From contig JAJCZU010000004.1 of NCBI GenBank assembly GCA_029262235.1, positions 248,001-312,000 on the forward strand: 64,000 nt of DNA. The letters are read 5' to 3'. This stretch comes from Candidatus Eiseniibacteriota bacterium (lineage in GTDB: Bacteria; Orphanbacterota; Orphanbacteria; Orphanbacterales; Orphanbacteraceae). Positions 7,265 to 17,333 of this stretch are shown piece after piece (within the stretch, counting starts at the first letter, position 1; each line of letters opens with the position of its first letter). Below the pieces are notes generated by a model that had not been told where the DNA came from, searched no databases, and worked only from the letters and a program-made list of their open reading frames with translations. Both the position numbers and the translations under genes were made by a program.

Positions 7265-10024
7265 GTGCGCGAGATCTTCGAAGAAGCGCTGGCGTGCGAG
7301 CCTGACAGGCGCGCCGCGTTCCTCGACGAGAAGTGTGGCGAAGACGACTCGCTTCGCAGGGAAGTCGAGTCGCTGCTCGCTTCCCACGTGAAGGACGATC
7401 CGCTCGTCGGTCGCGCCGTCAGCGATGCGGCGAAGCGCGCGACGGCCCCGCTCCGGGTGGGAACGAATCTCGGGCCGTATCGTATCGTCGAACTGATAGG
7501 CGAAGGGGGCATGGGGTCCGTCTATCTCGCGGAGCGGTCAGACGACGCGTTCCAGATGCGGGTGGCCATCAAAGTGGTGAGGGGCGGGCTCGACAGCGCG
7601 CGCGCACTCGAACGATTTCAGGAGGAGCGCCGGATCCTCGCGGCGCTCGAGCATCCGAACATCGCGCGCGTTCTGGACGGCGGCTCGACGGAAGACGGGC
7701 TTCCGTACCTCGTCATGGAATATGTGGCGGGACGATCCATCGTTCACTACTGCGAGGAATCGGGCCTCAAGATACGGGAACGCGTCAAACTCTTTCTCGC
7801 CATCTGCAGCGCGGTCGACCAGGCGCATCGCCAGCTCATCGTGCACCGTGACATCAAACCCGCGAACGTACTCGTGACCAACGACGGCGTTCCGAAGCTG
7901 CTCGATTTCGGCATTGCGAAGCTGCTCGAAGAGGGTGCGACGCCGGCGCTCACGGGTACCGGATTTCGACTCATGACTCCCGATTACGCGAGCCCCGAAC
8001 AGATCCGGGGGGAGCCGGTAACGACCGCCACCGACGTGCACGGGCTCGGCATCCTGCTTTACGAACTGCTGTCCGGGCGGCACCCGTTCGCATGGGGAGG
8101 GCTCTCGGCCCGTCAGCTCGAAGCCGCCGTTCTCGACACGGACCCCGCTCCTCCGAGCGTGGCCGCGACGGGCGAAGGCCGCAGCACGAGCGCGGCCGGG
8201 GAAAATAACGCAGGCGGAACGTCCCCGGTGCGGCCGCCGCGCGCGCTCGATCGCCGCATCGACGGCGACCTCGACAACATCGTACTGAAGGCTCTCGCGA
8301 AGGAGCCCGGGCGACGCTACCCGTCCGCAGCCGAACTGCGTGCGGACCTCGGACGCTATCTGGAGGGGCTCCCGGTTTCCGCGCGCCCGGCCACGTGGTC
8401 GTATCGCGCGGGCAAGTTCCTGCGTCGTCACGCTCTCGGCGTTTCGATCGCAGCGGCATTCGTCCTGACGCTTGCGAGCGCCACGATCTTCAGCGTGCGC
8501 GCGTATCTTCAGGCCGACCGCATGCGGGTCGAGGCGGAGATGCAGCGCGACCGGCTCGAAGAGGTCAATCGCTTCCTCGCGAACACTTTTCAATCCGCCA
8601 GCCCCGAGAAGCGTCAGTCGCCCGACGAGATTACGGCCCGCGACATCCTCGACGCCGGCGCCGTGCGTGTCGAGACGGATCTCGGCGACCGGCCGGAGAT
8701 CGCGGCGGCGATTCAGGGTGAGATCGGCCGGCGCTACTTCGACCTCGGCGTTCTCGACCGCGCCGAGGAACTGCAGCGCACGGCGGTCGAGGGGCACCGG
8801 GAGACGGGTGGAATGGAAACGCCCGACGGCGCATTCGCGCTGACGTGGCTCGGGCAGACACTCGAAGCCCGGGCGCAGCACGACGAAGCGGTCGAGGTTT
8901 TGCGAGAGGCGGTAGAGCGGTCGGACGGTCGTGAAGGTCGTTTTCTCGAAGTCGCGTTCGAAGCGCGCAAGACCTTCGCCCGTGTGCAGGCCGCCCGCGG
9001 CGAGTACGAGGAGGCGGCGGGACTCTTTCGAGAATTGCTCGCAGACGTCGACCGCGGACTTCTGGGAAGCGGCACCGAAGTCGAGATGCGGCGGACTACA
9101 ACCGCCAGCGACTTCGCCAACGTGCTCGAAAGCATGGGAGAGTACGATGAGGCGGAACGGCTCTTTCGCGACGCGATCGCCCGCGTCACGGCGATTCACG
9201 GCGACCGGCATACTTTACTCGGGAAGTACTGGACGAACCTTGCCTATTGTCTACTGGCCGCCGGGCGCCCGGAAGAAGCCGTGGAGTGCGCACGCCGGTC
9301 GCTTGCGATTCAGAAGGAGCTGCTTGGCCTGGATCACCCGGAGACTGCAACGAGCAGGCAGATTCTCGCCACTTCACTTGCGGCAATCGGAGAGTTCGAC
9401 GAGTCGGAGGAGCAGGCGGAGCTCGCCCTCGCGGTGCTTCGGGTGGCGTACGGCGAGCGGCATACGCGCGTGGCCAGCGTCATCAACAACATGGCAATTG
9501 CGCTTCTGGACCAGGACGAGCCGGAGAGGGCGCTGCCGCGGCTCGAAGAAGCGCTCGCGATTTACGTGGAGACGTTCGGGGCCGAGCATCACTACGTCGC
9601 GATCGCGCAGCACAACGTGACGCGCGCTCTTCGCGAATCAGGCCGGCTCGAAGAAGCCGAACGCTCCGGTCGCAAGAGCCTCGGGCTGTTCCGCAATCTG
9701 TTCGATGGTGATCACCCGCACGTTGCGGCCTCCACGGTACTGCTTGCAAACGTGCTTCGCGAGCGGGACCGTCTGGCAGAGGCCGAGCCGCTCGTGCGCG
9801 ATGCCGCGCGCATGGCCCGGGCTACGCTGAGTCCGGATCACCCGATCGTACTGCGCACCGACCGCGAGCTTGCCCGCTGTCTTTTCGATCTCGACCGGTA
9901 CGACGAAGCCGAGAAGCTTCTCGTTGCCGCCCACACTCTGCTCGACTCCACCGCCGGCCCGGACTCCGAGAGCGCGCGGACGATCGCCGCGGAGCTGGAC
10001 TCGCTGCGCGGCGTGCGGCCTTAA
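7265..10024 (+). CDS. Ser/Thr protein kinase with TPR tail (kinase 1)
   Basis: The cytosolic kinase domain has the Gly loop GEGGMG (residues 79-84, counting from GTG 7265), Lys103 in [12 protein letters not shown] (194-201), DFG (214-216) and SPE (243-245). A transmembrane helix (about 391-413) leads to a long C-terminal array of TPR-like helices running to residue 919. Such kinases phosphorylate proteins and use TPRs for partner binding. Family members usually begin with a D-R-W motif, and here coding potential continues upstream of 7265 ([12 protein letters not shown]), so the true N-terminus lies earlier. A leaderless-type ATG at 7182 is out of frame by one base at a G5 run (7220-7224). 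The gene converges on, and overlaps by 4 bases, the next gene. Confidence 0.9.
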   Translation: MREIFEEALACEPDRRAAFLDEKCGEDDSLRREVESLLASHVKDDPLVGRAVSDAAKRATAPLRVGTNLGPYRIVELIGEGGMGSVYLAERSDDAFQMRVAIKVVRGGLDSARALERFQEERRILAALEHPNIARVLDGGSTEDGLPYLVMEYVAGRSIVHYCEESGLKIRERVKLFLAICSAVDQAHRQLIVHRDIKPANVLVTNDGVPKLLDFGIAKLLEEGATPALTGTGFRLMTPDYASPEQIRGEPVTTATDVHGLGILLYELLSGRHPFAWGGLSARQLEAAVLDTDPAPPSVAATGEGRSTSAAGENNAGGTSPVRPPRALDRRIDGDLDNIVLKALAKEPGRRYPSAAELRADLGRYLEGLPVSARPATWSYRAGKFLRRHALGVSIAAAFVLTLASATIFSVRAYLQADRMRVEAEMQRDRLEEVNRFLANTFQSASPEKRQSPDEITARDILDAGAVRVETDLGDRPEIAAAIQGEIGRRYFDLGVLDRAEELQRTAVEGHRETGGMETPDGAFALTWLGQTLEARAQHDEAVEVLREAVERSDGREGRFLEVAFEARKTFARVQAARGEYEEAAGLFRELLADVDRGLLGSGTEVEMRRTTTASDFANVLESMGEYDEAERLFRDAIARVTAIHGDRHTLLGKYWTNLAYCLLAAGRPEEAVECARRSLAIQKELLGLDHPETATSRQILATSLAAIGEFDESEEQAELALAVLRVAYGERHTRVASVINNMAIALLDQDEPERALPRLEEALAIYVETFGAEHHYVAIAQHNVTRALRESGRLEEAERSGRKSLGLFRNLFDGDHPHVAASTVLLANVLRERDRLAEAEPLVRDAARMARATLSPDHPIVLRTDRELARCLFDLDRYDEAEKLLVAAHTLLDSTAGPDSESARTIAAELDSLRGVRP

Positions 10025-11031
10025 GAGTAAAAGCCGTCCAGCACGTTCTTACCGATTGCGCTGCCGCTCTCCTGCTTTGTGTGCGCGTCTACCAGCGTTT
10101 CGACACTCATGCGACCGAGGTTGTTCGTTACGGTTGAGATCAGCGTGCCGTCATCGATGAGTGCGGATACACGATTCAGCAGTTCGTGCTGCTTTTCGAT
10201 ATCGTCCATTTGAAACATCGGGCGCGCAAACATGAACTCCCAGCTGAAGCTGAGCGCTTTCATTTTGGCAGGCAGGATGTCGAGCGTTTTTGGATCGTCG
10301 ATCAGCGCAACGTGGCCGCGCGGTTTGATGAGGTCGAGGATCGCGGGAAAATGCCCGTCGGTCCCCGTGAGCGAAGCGACGTAGCGGGGCACGAGTTTCA
10401 GCGCCTTCACCTGGTCGACGAGCGACTTGCGGTGATTGATCACATGGTCGGCGCCCATTCTCTGAACCCACTCGACGGTTTCCGGCCGCGACGCGGTTGC
10501 GATCACGGTTAGCTTCGTGAGTTTCCTGGCGAGTTGAATGAGGATCGACCCGACACCGCCCGCGCCGCCGATGATCAAAATGCTCTCACCATTGCCGTCA
10601 CCTTCCCGAAGGGCGAAGGAATCGAACAGCATTTCCCATGCGGTGATCGATGTCAGCGGAAAGCCGGCGGATTCAGCGAAGCCGAGTGACTGCGGTTTCC
10701 TTCCGACGATTCGCTCGTCGACGGCCTGGAACTCCGCGTTCGTGCCCGGGCGCGTAATGTCGCCGGCGTAAAAAACCTCGTCGCCGACGCGGAACCGGCT
10801 GACTTCGCCGCCGACTTCCCGCACAACGCCGGCGGCATCGTACCCGAGAATTCGCGCGCCTTTTTCGGGCGCCCTGTTGGCGCGCACTTTCACGTCGACA
10901 GGGTTCATCGAAATGCCCCGCACTTCGACGAGCAAGTCGCGAGGGCGCAGTTCCGGTTTCTCCGCCTCGAACGCGACAAGTGCGTCCGGCGCCGTAATCG
11001 GCCCGGTTTTCCTGTGTCCGATTGCCTTCAT
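10021..11031 (-). CDS. Zinc-type alcohol dehydrogenase family oxidoreductase (MDR)
   Basis: A 336-residue medium-chain dehydrogenase/reductase. It has a GroES-like N-terminus ([29 protein letters not shown]) and a Rossmann domain with GGAGGVGS for NADPH. It resembles the quinone-oxidoreductase/ZADH subfamily that often lacks the catalytic zinc. It likely reduces a quinone or enone in the cytosol; the substrate is unknown. Start ATG 11031 is chosen because the protein begins MKAIG as in the family and AGGAT precedes it; the open frame extends further upstream but is not family-like. Its stop codon shares TTAA (10021-10024) with the stop of the convergent kinase gene. Confidence 0.85.
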   Translation of the reverse strand: MKAIGHRKTGPITAPDALVAFEAEKPELRPRDLLVEVRGISMNPVDVKVRANRAPEKGARILGYDAAGVVREVGGEVSRFRVGDEVFYAGDITRPGTNAEFQAVDERIVGRKPQSLGFAESAGFPLTSITAWEMLFDSFALREGDGNGESILIIGGAGGVGSILIQLARKLTKLTVIATASRPETVEWVQRMGADHVINHRKSLVDQVKALKLVPRYVASLTGTDGHFPAILDLIKPRGHVALIDDPKTLDILPAKMKALSFSWEFMFARPMFQMDDIEKQHELLNRVSALIDDGTLISTVTNNLGRMSVETLVDAHTKQESGSAIGKNVLDGFYS

Positions 11032-11236
11032 TATCCTAAGCCTTTTCCCGCTTGTGGCTGACAGTGTTGATTCGGTTTCCGAATGATCGCAGCTTCGGTC
11101 TATGGAGGGCAAGTACTTGTGATCCGGGCAGCTGCATGCGTGGTCTGCGAGTCGGCTGCAGAGACAAGAGCAGCACTTCTTTGCGATGGGATTCGTGCGG
11201 GGACTTGAGCAGCAGGCGCGGCCATGCTCGCTCGCG

Positions 11237-12079
11237 TCAGCTCGAACTGAAGGCGCCGATCTCGTTCCCGAGTTCTTCGTGGGCAAAGAGTGTGAACTCT
11301 TCGACGCGGGCATCATCCAGTTCGAGGAATCGGGTGGATGCGTGTCCTGCGACATCGAGTGCGGGATTGCGCTCGGGTCCGATGCATGCCTGCACGCAAA
11401 CGGCGTTGGCAAATCCGATGACGGCGGTCAGGTTCCGGTCCACGATCGCCGAGGCGGGATCGTGGTGAAACCGGATTACGTCGCGAACGGCATCCGGCAG
11501 ATTCCATTTTCCGGCCACGAGGGAGCCGACTTCGCAGTGGTCGAATCCGAGCGCTTCCCGTTCGGCCTCCATGAACGTGACGTTTTCGTTGAAGACCCGC
11601 ATCACGATCGGCTCGTACTGCTCGGGAAGAGACTTGTCCAGGGCGATCTTGCCGATGTCGTGAAGGAGCCCGGCAATAAACGCGACGTCCGGATCGCCCT
11701 TGCGTGTCTTGCTCGACACGATCTTGGCGACAAGCCCGACCGCAAGAGAGTGTTCCCAGAGGATCTTGTCTTTGAACGAGGATTTGCTGGCGGTCATCAT
11801 CGGGCCGGTTGCGCTCGCGATCGTCAGGGCGTTCAGCGTCTTCATGCCGAGAGTCGTGACAGCCTGCCGAATCGTTTCTATTCTGGTGATGGCGCCGTAT
11901 GCTGCCGAGTTCGCGATCTTTAATACTCGCGCCGCGAGAGCCTGGTCGCGCGAGATCACGCGTTCGAGATCGCGGGCGTTCGTTTTTTCGTCGCCGACCA
12001 TGCGCATCACTTCGGCTGCCACCTGCGGCATGGGCGGGAGATCCCCGGTTCGTCGCGCAATGTCTTGAGCGGTCATCAT
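11237..12079 (-). CDS. HDOD-domain signalling protein
   Basis: A 280-residue protein made of one HDOD domain: [17 protein letters not shown] at the start, [13 protein letters not shown] in the middle and an intact LLHDIGK HD-type motif, followed by GHEVG-like and FHHDP segments. HDOD proteins act in bacterial signal transduction, often beside chemotaxis or c-di-GMP proteins; their biochemical activity is not settled. Two adjacent ATGs (12079, 12076) are possible. It lies downstream of the RimK and unknown genes on the same strand, with a 148-base gap. A second HDOD protein, fused to a receiver, is encoded at 16137. Confidence 0.88.
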   Translation of the reverse strand: MMTAQDIARRTGDLPPMPQVAAEVMRMVGDEKTNARDLERVISRDQALAARVLKIANSAAYGAITRIETIRQAVTTLGMKTLNALTIASATGPMMTASKSSFKDKILWEHSLAVGLVAKIVSSKTRKGDPDVAFIAGLLHDIGKIALDKSLPEQYEPIVMRVFNENVTFMEAEREALGFDHCEVGSLVAGKWNLPDAVRDVIRFHHDPASAIVDRNLTAVIGFANAVCVQACIGPERNPALDVAGHASTRFLELDDARVEEFTLFAHEELGNEIGAFSSS

Positions 12080-12227
12080 GAGCAGTCTCTCTCTTTTTCG
12101 ACGGGGAAATCCCTATTTCTCAGTATCGATTCGTGGTGCGGCAATCGGGAGTGCATTCCCTGTCGGGAAGTGCGCAATGAGTCTGGAAGGGAAACGGGGG
12201 GAAAGCGAGGGCGAGTTACGGCAGGCG

Positions 12228-12959
12228 CTATTCGGCAGGCGGCGGCGCATCGGGCCACGCTTGCGCCGTCCAGTTCTCCGCGTCCTCGAGCGGGCCGAAC
12301 CAGGGGTGGCTGGAGATCATTGTGAACTCACGGGCCGCGGCCTGGTTCGGGCCGCGAGACACCTGCCACAGAATTCCGGCGGCCTCGGGAAAATCGGAAC
12401 CGGCGAGGGATTCATCGAAAACGCGCCGCAGCATGGCGCGTTCGTCCATCCCGGCGGCGAGAATGCGGAGCATCAGAGCGGGATCGACCGTGTCTGTGTC
12501 CAGCCACGCCATGCCGGTTCCGCTCGCCGTTTGCACGCGGGCTGTGATCGAAACGGCATCCGGCCTGGCAATCCGCTGCGGGAAGGCCTGCTGCAGTAAA
12601 ACGACGGCGCTGAAGATACCCGCCTGCTGCGACAGGTCGGCGAAGTCTTCCCAGGGACGATCATCCGCGATCTCGTGCGACAGATTGTCCCGGACGCCGC
12701 GGCGCATCGTTTCGCCGAACACGGCTTGCAGAACGGCGTCGGCGGCCTCGTCGAGGTCGCGATCCTGCAGCGCCATGAGCGTCATCTCGAGCGCATCGCT
12801 CTCCGCAACGCCTTCGACTTCGAGACTGTCGAGCAAGGACATCAGGCGTGCCGGAGGCCAGTCGCCGGGCAACGCCCGAATCTGCGTCCACTGCACGCAC
12901 TCGACCTGAAACTCACGTTTCTCTTTTCGCGCCCGATCCGCGCTCGTCCCGTTCGTCAC
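12228..12959 (-). CDS. Unknown protein translationally coupled to the RimK-like ligase
   Basis: I do not recognise this 243-residue protein. It is acidic and mostly helical with no signal peptide or membrane segment, so it should be cytosolic. Its GTG start overlaps the TGA stop of the RimK-like gene (GTGA at 12956-12959), strong evidence for coupled translation and a shared role. The C-terminus is proline-rich and ends in PPPAE. Because RimK enzymes add glutamate to protein C-termini, this tail could be a substrate; that is speculation. No conserved catalytic motif is evident. Confidence 0.7.
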   Translation of the reverse strand: MTNGTSADRARKEKREFQVECVQWTQIRALPGDWPPARLMSLLDSLEVEGVAESDALEMTLMALQDRDLDEAADAVLQAVFGETMRRGVRDNLSHEIADDRPWEDFADLSQQAGIFSAVVLLQQAFPQRIARPDAVSITARVQTASGTGMAWLDTDTVDPALMLRILAAGMDERAMLRRVFDESLAGSDFPEAAGILWQVSRGPNQAAAREFTMISSHPWFGPLEDAENWTAQAWPDAPPPAE

Positions 12960-14140
12960 TTGGTCGTAACGAGTTTCTGAACATCGGGACGGCGGTTGCG
13001 TCGCGTCTTCTTGGGCACGAGAACGCGCATCGATTCCAGCTTTCCGAAGCAGAGCAGCCGGTCTCCGGCTTCGAGTACACGATCCGCGCGCGGGTTCGGA
13101 ATGATGGTGCCGACACGTCGCAAGGTCAGTGCGTTCACATCTTTTTCACGCAGGCCCGATTCGGCCACGGTTTTACCCACATACTCGGAACCCTTCGGCA
13201 CGTGGATCTCCGCGACGCCGTACCCGCGGCTCACCGTGAGTCGCTGGCGAATGTCGACTTCCGGGAAGTCCACCTGCGCGGAGATATAGTCGATGATGGC
13301 GCCGGCTACGTCGAGGCCCGTGGCCCCTTCGATCCCTTCGAGACCCGGCGACGAGTTGACCTCCATCACCTGCGGACCGTCCTTACCCTCGAGCATGTCG
13401 ACGCCGGCAACGCGCAGTCCCATGATCTGGGCCGACTGCACGGCGACCTTTTCGTATTCCTCGTCGAGTTCCACCACTTCGGTCAGACCGCCGCGATGCA
13501 CGTTGCTCCGGAACTCCTGACCCTGCGCCACGCGACGCATCGCCGCAATCACGCGATCGCCGACGACAAACGCGCGCACGTCGCGCCCCTTGCTCTCGGC
13601 GATGAACTTCTGGATCAGTACGTTCTGCTTCGTGCTGTGCAGGGTTTCGATGATCGCTTCGGCGATCTTGTTCGAGTCGGCCAGAATGACGCCGACACCC
13701 TGCGTGCCTTCGAGAAGCTTGATGATGACAGGGGCGCCGCCCACGCGTTCGATGGCAGGCAGTACGTCGCGACGGTCACGCACGAACGTCGTACGCGGAA
13801 TGCCGATCGCATGCTTGCTGAGAATCTGCAGGCTGCGCAGTTTGTCGCGCGAGTTGGCAATGCCGATCGACGAATTGGCGCAATGCACATCCATCTGCTC
13901 GAACTGCCGGACGACCGCGGTGCCGAAGTAGGTGATCGACGCGCCGATTCGCGGAAGCACCGCATCGTAATGAGACAGAATCTTCGTGCGGTAGTACAGG
14001 TCGGGGAGTTCCTCCTGCAGATCGATCGAGAAATGCAGGGTGTTCAGCACCTTGACCTGGTGATCGCGCTTCTCGGCCGCTTCCCGCAACCGGCGCGTGC
14101 TGTAGCAGTTGGGGCTGCAGGACAATATCCCTATCTTCAT
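12956..14140 (-). CDS. RimK-family ATP-grasp ligase fused to a C-terminal RCK_C (TrkA-C) domain
   Basis: A 394-residue protein. Residues about 1-300 match RimK/ATP-grasp amino-acid ligases: pre-ATP domain (MKIGILSCSPNCYS), ATP-binding lysine strand (PVIIKLLEGTQGVGV), IQKFIAESKGRDVRAFVVG, and metal ligands in MEVNSSPGLEGIE. Residues about 320-385 read as a TrkA-C/RCK_C domain (SEYVGKTVAESGLREKDVN...ADRVLEAGDRLLCFG), known from K+ channel regulation by nucleotides. RimK adds glutamate to ribosomal protein S6 or makes poly-glutamate; the target here is unknown. ATG 14140 follows GAGG. The downstream unknown gene overlaps by GTGA. Confidence 0.88.
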   Translation of the reverse strand: MKIGILSCSPNCYSTRRLREAAEKRDHQVKVLNTLHFSIDLQEELPDLYYRTKILSHYDAVLPRIGASITYFGTAVVRQFEQMDVHCANSSIGIANSRDKLRSLQILSKHAIGIPRTTFVRDRRDVLPAIERVGGAPVIIKLLEGTQGVGVILADSNKIAEAIIETLHSTKQNVLIQKFIAESKGRDVRAFVVGDRVIAAMRRVAQGQEFRSNVHRGGLTEVVELDEEYEKVAVQSAQIMGLRVAGVDMLEGKDGPQVMEVNSSPGLEGIEGATGLDVAGAIIDYISAQVDFPEVDIRQRLTVSRGYGVAEIHVPKGSEYVGKTVAESGLREKDVNALTLRRVGTIIPNPRADRVLEAGDRLLCFGKLESMRVLVPKKTRRNRRPDVQKLVTTK

Positions 14141-14466
14141 GGCAATGCCTCGTCGGTTGGTGTGATGGGCAGAGAGCGTTCGATCGGGCCTGGCCGTTTC
14201 GACAGGCTGAATAATACACCCCGGCAGCGATTGGAGCGCAAATATCGTTGAAATGGCCCGAGTGGCGCATGAATGGGCCTCCCATGTCTGAAACCAGAAC
14301 GCCGCCGGGGTGGGTTCCGCAGCGCTTACATAAGTAGAAACCCCAACCAGATTGGCCGTCAAATGGCCCACGCGGGCCAGGGCACCGGCCGAAAACTAAT
14401 GGAATATCCCTATCTGTCGACGATCTGAATGTATTCAAGACATCGGGATATCGAAGGGAAGTACGT
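14141..14466. other. Divergent intergenic region with GGCC-rich inverted repeats
   Basis: No gene is supported here. It separates the RimK-like gene (minus) from the histidine-kinase gene (plus). It holds a perfect TGGCCC-ACGC-GGGCCA hairpin (14364-14379), an ATGGG-cct-CCCAT hairpin near 14273-14285 and several further GGCC motifs. These could be operators or leader structures for either gene. No riboswitch consensus was recognised. Confidence 0.4.
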
Positions 14467-16140
14467 ATGGTCCGCTTAGATCACCAACAGCTCGCAACCA
14501 CGCCTTCCCCGGACACGCTTCGGGTTCTTCTCGTAGAAGACAGCAAGACGGATGCCCTGATTTCCCGCAAGGTTCTCGAGTCGCGGGGGGGTGGATACGA
14601 GGTCGACTGGGCCCGATCGCTCGAGGAAGCCCGTGCACTTCTGCAGTCCGAATCGCACCATGACCTGATTCTGCTCGATCTGCACCTCGGGGATTCCAAG
14701 GGGCTCGATACGCTGGATGAGGTGCGCGCCATCGACGGGCAGACGCCGATCGTGCTCATGACCGGACTCGATGACGAGAACGTGGCGAGAGAGGCACTTC
14801 GGCGCGGCGCCCAGGACTACCTGATCAAGACAAAACCCGATCCGGCTGCACTGCTTCGCTCCGTGGGGTACGCGCTGGAACGCAACCGGCTCGTCGAGGA
14901 GCTCAAGGCCGAGCGGAACCGGATCCATTCCTATCTGGATGCGCTCGGAAGCATCGTTCTCGTACTCGATCTCGACTGGCGCGTTGTCAGCATCAACAGC
15001 TACGGGCTCGAAGTGCTCGGCGTCGACCGGCAGGATCTCCTGATGAAGGAGTGGGTCGATACGATCGTTTCTCCCGGCGATCAGGCAGAGACGCGAAACT
15101 CGCTCACGCAGGTCAGTCAGTCGGGCGATACGGCTCAGTTCCACTTCGAGTGCCGCGTGAAGACCGCTGCGGGCGGGGAGCGCCTGATTGCGTGGCGCGC
15201 AACGCGCCTTTGCGATGCCGGCGCCGATGCGACCAACCTGATTCTCTCCGGCTCGGACATCACGGACGCCAGCGATCTCCAGTCGCAGTTGCTGCAGGCG
15301 CAGAAGCTCGAGGCGATCGGGCGTCTCGCGGCGGGAATCGCCCACGAGATCAACACGCCCACGCAGTACGTCGGCGACAACCTGATGTTCATGCAGACGA
15401 GTTTCGAACGTCTGAACGGATTCGTTTCCACTTTGTGCGGGTGGATCGAGGACACGAAACGAGAGACAGTGTCCCGGGCGGAGCTCGATGAAGTCGCCGT
15501 ACATATGAAAGACGCCAACCTGAATTATCTCGTGGGTGAAGTTCCGGAAGCGGCCGGCCAGGCGATCGAAGGCGTGGGGCGCATTTCCGAAATCGTGCTC
15601 GCGATGAAGGAGTTTTCGCATCCGCCTTCGAAAGAGCGCCAGCCTACGAACATCAACCAGTGCATTCGGAGCACGGCAACGGTCGCGCGAAACGAATGGA
15701 AGTATATCGCCGAGATGACGCTCGATCTCGCCGAAGACCTTCCGCAGATCCCGTGTCTCCCCGGTGAGTTCAACCAGACGATCCTGAATCTGATCGTAAA
15801 CGCCGCCCATGCGATCGACGAGGTCAGAAAGGCAACCGCAATCCATGAACTCGGCGCGATTCGCATTCGGACTTCCCATGACGAGACCTGGGTTGCGATC
15901 GAGATCGAAGATTCGGGAGCGGGCATTCCGAACGAGATCGCGGAACGCATTTTCGACCCGTTCTTCACGACGAAAGAAGTCGGCAAGGGTACCGGGCAGG
16001 GACTGGCGATCGCGCGATCCTGCATCGTGGACAAGCTCGATGGCGAGATGTCCTTCGAGTCGAAGCCGGGCGCGGGCACGACGTTCACGATGAAGCTCCC
16101 GCTGGCAAAAGCGAAGCGGGAAACGGAAGGGGCGTCATGA
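14467..16140 (+). CDS. Hybrid REC-PAS-histidine kinase
   Basis: A 557-residue cytosolic protein. The N-terminal receiver (about 17-135) has acidic pocket ED (24-25), phospho-acceptor Asp71 and Lys121. A PAS domain follows (about 152-268), then a phospho-acceptor helix with His293 in GIAHEINTPTQY, and a HATPase_c domain with the N box (NLIVNAAHAI), G1 (DSGAGIP) and G2 (GKGTGQGLAIA). The receiver-first order suggests it sits mid-pathway, taking phosphate from another kinase. No transmembrane segment is seen. Its TGA overlaps the ATG of the REC-HDOD gene (ATGA, 16137-16140), so the two are coupled. Confidence 0.92.
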   Translation: MVRLDHQQLATTPSPDTLRVLLVEDSKTDALISRKVLESRGGGYEVDWARSLEEARALLQSESHHDLILLDLHLGDSKGLDTLDEVRAIDGQTPIVLMTGLDDENVAREALRRGAQDYLIKTKPDPAALLRSVGYALERNRLVEELKAERNRIHSYLDALGSIVLVLDLDWRVVSINSYGLEVLGVDRQDLLMKEWVDTIVSPGDQAETRNSLTQVSQSGDTAQFHFECRVKTAAGGERLIAWRATRLCDAGADATNLILSGSDITDASDLQSQLLQAQKLEAIGRLAAGIAHEINTPTQYVGDNLMFMQTSFERLNGFVSTLCGWIEDTKRETVSRAELDEVAVHMKDANLNYLVGEVPEAAGQAIEGVGRISEIVLAMKEFSHPPSKERQPTNINQCIRSTATVARNEWKYIAEMTLDLAEDLPQIPCLPGEFNQTILNLIVNAAHAIDEVRKATAIHELGAIRIRTSHDETWVAIEIEDSGAGIPNEIAERIFDPFFTTKEVGKGTGQGLAIARSCIVDKLDGEMSFESKPGAGTTFTMKLPLAKAKRETEGAS

Positions 16141-17333
16141 CGGCCTTTCGCGTGCTCTTCGTCGATGATGAAGAACGAGTACTGAGCGGGCTGCGCCGCA
16201 TGCTCGAACCGCATCGCAACGAGATCATCTGCCAGTTCGTTACGACCGGTGCCGAAGCGCTCGAGACTCTCGACCGGGAGTGCTTCGACGCGATCGTCAG
16301 CGACATGCAGATGCCGGGCATGGACGGCGCCACACTCCTCAAGATCGCCCAGGAGCGACATCCCCGCGTTGTCCGCCTCGTGCTCTCCGCACACACGGAG
16401 CTCGAGGCCACGATGCGATCCGTTTCCGTGTCACATCAGTTCCTGACGAAGCCGTGCCCGCCCGAGCATCTGCTCGAAACGATCCGTCGGACGTGCGCGC
16501 TCCAGACGCTGATGGAAAACGAAGCTCTTGTCGCCACCGTCGGAGAGATCAGCAGTCTGCCGAGCATGCCGCGCGTCTACAACGAACTCACGAAGGAACT
16601 GGCCCGCCCGAACTACTCGGTGGACAGCATCAGCGGAATCGTGGAGCAGGACATCGGCATGGTGGCCCAGATCCTGCACATGGTGAACTCCGCGTACTTC
16701 GGCATGCCGCGCCGCATCGCGTCCGTGAGAGAAGCCATCGGCTACATCGGCGTCGAGACCATCAACAATCTGACCTTGTCGATCGAACTCTTCCGGTCAT
16801 TCAAGGGAGCGGAAGAGTCCGGCTACTGCATCGACCGCGAACAGGCACACAACTTCATCGTGGCGAAGCTGGCGAAGGAGATTGCGCCCGACTCGGTTTC
16901 GAAGGACGACGCCTACCTTGCGGGACTGCTCCACGATGTCGGCCGGCTCATACTCGCGACCAAGTACCCCGCGAAGTACGGGGAGGTCAGCGCCGGTCTT
17001 GCGGCGAATGGAACCGATCGCGGAGAGCGGGAACAGCTCTTGTTCGGCGCGACCCATGCGCAGGTGGGCGCTTACCTTCTCGGACTCTGGAATCTGCCGT
17101 ACGTGATCGTGGAGGCTGTCGCCTATCACGAAGATCCCTCGCAGGGTCTCGCGACCGATTTCGGACTCGCGCATGCGGTGTGGATCGCGGACGCACTAGC
17201 CAGGGGGATGCCGGGCGACGGTATGGCGGAAATTGCACTCGAGAAACTCGAGGAACTGGGCGTGCGGGATCGTCTCGAAGGCTGGATGACAATCAGGGAC
17301 GAACTGATGGAAACGAGTGGGCAGAATGTCTGA
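16137..17333 (+). CDS. REC-HDOD response regulator
   Basis: A 398-residue protein with a receiver domain (residues 1-120; acidic pocket DDE 10-12, phospho-acceptor Asp56, Lys in FLTKPCPP) joined to an HDOD domain (about 135-335; SSLPSMPRVYNEL, ILHMVNSAYFG, LLHDVGR). The receiver probably receives phosphate from the upstream kinase and controls the HDOD output, whose activity is undefined in the literature I know. Start ATG overlaps the upstream stop, and the 3' end overlaps the next gene, so three signalling genes are made together. Confidence 0.92.
   Translation: MTAFRVLFVDDEERVLSGLRRMLEPHRNEIICQFVTTGAEALETLDRECFDAIVSDMQMPGMDGATLLKIAQERHPRVVRLVLSAHTELEATMRSVSVSHQFLTKPCPPEHLLETIRRTCALQTLMENEALVATVGEISSLPSMPRVYNELTKELARPNYSVDSISGIVEQDIGMVAQILHMVNSAYFGMPRRIASVREAIGYIGVETINNLTLSIELFRSFKGAEESGYCIDREQAHNFIVAKLAKEIAPDSVSKDDAYLAGLLHDVGRLILATKYPAKYGEVSAGLAANGTDRGEREQLLFGATHAQVGAYLLGLWNLPYVIVEAVAYHEDPSQGLATDFGLAHAVWIADALARGMPGDGMAEIALEKLEELGVRDRLEGWMTIRDELMETSGQNV

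Noticed and set aside
7538..9211. A 557-codon minus-strand open frame opposite kinase 1
   Set aside because: It lies entirely antisense to the kinase, lacks family motifs and is rich in Arg/Ala, as expected for a shadow of a GC-rich gene.
14141..14466. c-di-GMP or other riboswitch upstream of the signalling operon
   Set aside because: No GEMM-type conserved segments could be found; only GGCC hairpins are present.
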